Shown here: positions 5,055-7,010 of the stretch, piece after piece | How the letters are laid out: every line of letters starts with the position of its first letter | Numbering within the stretch: the stretch's first letter is position 1 | Source of the DNA: Lachnospiraceae bacterium | Lineage (GTDB): Bacteria; Bacillota; Clostridia; Lachnospirales; Lachnospiraceae | Assembly (NCBI GenBank): GCA_900772685.1 | Contig: CAAGRP010000201.1 | Coordinates: 1 to 7,010 of the forward strand | Direction of reading: 5' to 3' | DNA length: 7,010 nt | The notes under the pieces: generated by a model | The model's database searches: none | What the model was told of the DNA's origin: nothing | The model's input: only the letters and a program-made list of their open reading frames with translations | Made by a program: the position numbers and the translations under genes

Positions 5055-7000
5055 ACAGGATCGAATTGCTTGATCAAAATACAATAGATAAGATAGCGGC
5101 GGGAGAGGTGGTTGAAAGACCGGCTTCTGTCGTTAAGGAACTTATCGAGAACTCCGTGGATTCGGGAGCAAGTGCGATAACGATCGAGATAAAAAACGGA
5201 GGTATCGATTTTCTGAGGATAACCGATAACGGCTGCGGCATACCTGCCGATCAGGTGCGCACAGCCTTTTTAAGGCATGCAACGAGCAAGCTTCGCAATA
5301 TCAGGGAGCTTTCAGGTATCTCCTCACTCGGATTCAGGGGAGAGGCACTATCAAGTATTTCCGCAGTATCTCAAGTTGAGCTCATAACGAGATCGCAGGA
5401 CAGCATAACCGGTGTAAGGTACATCATAGACGGAGGCATTGAGAAGAGCTTTGAAGAGATCGGAGCACCGTTCGGGACGACTTTTCTTATGAGACACCTG
5501 TTTTTCAACACGCCGGCGAGAGCCAAGTTCCTTAAGACACCCGCATCGGAAACAAATGCGGTTTCATCATATGTTGAGCAGCTTGCGCTGTCTCATCCGG
5601 AGATCTCATTTAAGTTCATGGTCAATGGAAATATAAAGCTGTATACCTCGGGAAACGGAAACCTCAAGGAGGCAGTTTATCAGATATACGGTAAGGATGC
5701 GGCAAGATCGCTTATGCCTGTAGATGTTAAGACCGAATATATGAGCATAAACGGATTCTTAGGAAGACCTGAAAATTCCAGAGGAAACAGAAGCTATGAG
5801 ATATTCTTCATAAACGGAAGATATGTAAGAGATAAGATAATCTCAAAGGCTATTGAGGATGCTTATCATGGCTATCTTATGCAGCACAGGTATCCGTTCA
5901 CTGTCCTTAACTTTGACATAGATAAGGATAAGGTAGATGTGAATGTTCATCCTGCAAAGCTCGAGGTAAGGTTTTCCGGGCAGGAGGAGATCTACGATCA
6001 GATATATAATGCATTAAAAAAGATAATCTCGGAGCATCAGAGCATACCTTCGATGAAAATAGATACAGGACTTTCAGGCGGAGAAAAAACTGGTCTGCTT
6101 TATGAAAATGCCGTAAAGGACAACGATAAGGTCCTGGAAAAGGCTGATGTTAAATATAATGAAGCTTTTCAAAGAAATTATACCGGATATAGGGATATTT
6201 CCTCAAAGGTCGATACAAAATATGATGTTGTTCCCGTAAAGGATGCCGCAGAAAGGGATGGCATCAAAGAAAATATCAAGAATCTTAAAAAAGTGATCCC
6301 TGAGCCGTTCGAAGCTAAAAGATTCGAAGAAAGAAAAACAGTTCCGGAGCTTGTAGGAAAAAAGGAACCTGTCGCGGAAAAACAGCTGTCTCTTTTTGAG
6401 GAGGACAGGATAACGCCTTCAAAGATAAAGAGGCATCGGATCATAGGACAGGTATTTGATACATATTTTATCGTTGAAATGGAGGATTCACTTTATCTTA
6501 TCGACCAGCATGCCGCGCATGAAAAGATAATGTATGAACGGCTTATGAATTCGCTTGATACACATAAGATATATTCTCAAAATCTTATGCCTGCAATCGT
6601 AGTATCCCTTACTCTTAAGGATGCAGCCGTCCTTGCGGAAAATATGGAGATCTTCAGGGAATTCGGATTTGAGATAGAGGAGTTCGGTGGCAGGGAATAT
6701 AAGATAACGGCGGTGCCTTCAGACTTATTCGGAATAGATGTAAAGGAGCTGTTTATAGACATACTCGATAACCTGAACGAACCGTCGGCAGGAGAGCCGA
6801 AGCTTATTTCGGAGAGGATAGCTCTCAGGGCCTGCAAATCAGCCATAAAAGCAAACATGCATATGTCGGCTGTGGAAAGCGAAAAGCTTATTTCAGGTCT
6901 TTTTGAGCTTGATGATCCGTATCACTGTCCTCACGGAAGACCCGTAATGATATCACTTTCTCATTATGAGCTTGATAAGAAATTTAAAAGGATAGTGTAG
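5051..7000 (+). CDS. mutL: DNA mismatch repair protein MutL with endonuclease domain
   Basis: MutL is the GHKL-type ATPase that couples MutS mismatch recognition to strand incision. In this 649-residue product the ATPase motifs are motif I KELIENSVDSGA (29-40, with Glu30 and Asn34), motif II DNGCGI (59-64), motif III GFRGEAL (94-100) and the FFNTPAR loop (151-157). VDVNVHPAK (296-303) closes the N-terminal domain. A charged, low-conservation linker covers about 331-455. The C-terminal dimerisation domain has the metal-binding endonuclease motif DQHAX2EX4E as DQHAAHEKIMYE (485-496), ACKSAIKAN (594-602) and CPHGRP (626-631). The protein should therefore nick DNA itself, as in B. subtilis and unlike E. 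coli, which needs MutH. QLSLF at 445-449, just before the C-terminal domain, matches the sliding-clamp peptide consensus. Start is set by GGGAG and the ATGA overlap with mutS. Intact, ends in TAG. Confidence 0.97.
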   Translation: MNRIELLDQNTIDKIAAGEVVERPASVVKELIENSVDSGASAITIEIKNGGIDFLRITDNGCGIPADQVRTAFLRHATSKLRNIRELSGISSLGFRGEALSSISAVSQVELITRSQDSITGVRYIIDGGIEKSFEEIGAPFGTTFLMRHLFFNTPARAKFLKTPASETNAVSSYVEQLALSHPEISFKFMVNGNIKLYTSGNGNLKEAVYQIYGKDAARSLMPVDVKTEYMSINGFLGRPENSRGNRSYEIFFINGRYVRDKIISKAIEDAYHGYLMQHRYPFTVLNFDIDKDKVDVNVHPAKLEVRFSGQEEIYDQIYNALKKIISEHQSIPSMKIDTGLSGGEKTGLLYENAVKDNDKVLEKADVKYNEAFQRNYTGYRDISSKVDTKYDVVPVKDAAERDGIKENIKNLKKVIPEPFEAKRFEERKTVPELVGKKEPVAEKQLSLFEEDRITPSKIKRHRIIGQVFDTYFIVEMEDSLYLIDQHAAHEKIMYERLMNSLDTHKIYSQNLMPAIVVSLTLKDAAVLAENMEIFREFGFEIEEFGGREYKITAVPSDLFGIDVKELFIDILDNLNEPSAGEPKLISERIALRACKSAIKANMHMSAVESEKLISGLFELDDPYHCPHGRPVMISLSHYELDKKFKRIV

Positions 7001-7005
7001 GATAT

Positions 7006-7010
7006 ATGAC
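7006..7010 (+). CDS. Possible start of the next operon gene (only ATG plus two bases)
   Basis: An ATG at 7006-7008 lies 5 bases after the mutL stop, with AGGA at 6999-7002 slightly close for a ribosome site. In many Clostridia miaA, the prenyltransferase that makes the MiaB substrate i6A37, follows mutL, which would fit. Two bases beyond the ATG cannot identify the gene, so miaA is only a guess from gene order. Confidence 0.25.

Noticed and set aside
1034..7000. A new defence or mobile system hidden around the miaB-mutS-mutL genes
   Set aside because: All three proteins are full length with canonical motifs and fill the region with overlaps or gaps of 25 bases or less. No transposase, integrase, terminal repeats, CRISPR-like spacing or toxin-antitoxin pair is visible.

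Overview
This window joins DNA of two different phyla, and probably three sources. Positions about 67 to 1550 look like a Bacteroidetes chromosome (Bacteroides/Prevotella type): genes without Shine-Dalgarno sites, TAnnTTTG -7 boxes, and Bacteroidetes-like proteins. From about 1550 to the right end the DNA looks like a Clostridia (probably Lachnospiraceae) chromosome: strong GGAGG/GGGAG ribosome sites, heavy use of ATA and AGA codons and of CTT, and the miaB-mutS-mutL order common in Firmicutes. The first ~66 bases do not continue the Bacteroidetes gene they are fused to, so a second break is likely there.

Layout. On the minus strand lie the N-terminal ~118 codons of an acetyl-CoA hydrolase/succinate CoA-transferase family protein (67-420, running into foreign sequence at 1-66) and a 130-residue Bacteroidetes membrane-anchored protein of unknown function (482-874). 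A divergent intergenic region (875-1033) carries candidate Bacteroidetes promoters in both directions and a perfect 12-base palindrome. On the plus strand follow miaB (1034-2392), mutS (2418-5054, GTG start) and mutL (5051-7000, overlapping mutS by ATGA). A possible start codon of the next operon gene sits at 7006.

The MiaB reading frame is intact but its two halves come from different lineages. The switch falls inside the radical-SAM cysteine motif, the best conserved stretch of the gene. Leucine TTG codons are 8 of 15 before the switch and 0 of 28 after it; isoleucine ATA codons are 2 of 9 before and 14 of 18 after. An in-frame join at the most conserved site is what an assembler makes when two genomes share a short k-mer, so a metagenome assembly chimera is the first explanation. 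Homologous recombination between phyla is the alternative.

The right-hand genes form an ordinary operon: MiaB modifies tRNA (2-methylthio on i6A37), MutS recognises mismatches and MutL nicks the strand. MutL carries the DQHAX2EX4E endonuclease motif, so this is the MutH-independent type of mismatch repair. Both proteins contain a QxSLF peptide matching the sliding-clamp binding consensus. I found no mobile element, CRISPR array, RNA gene or new defence system in this window.
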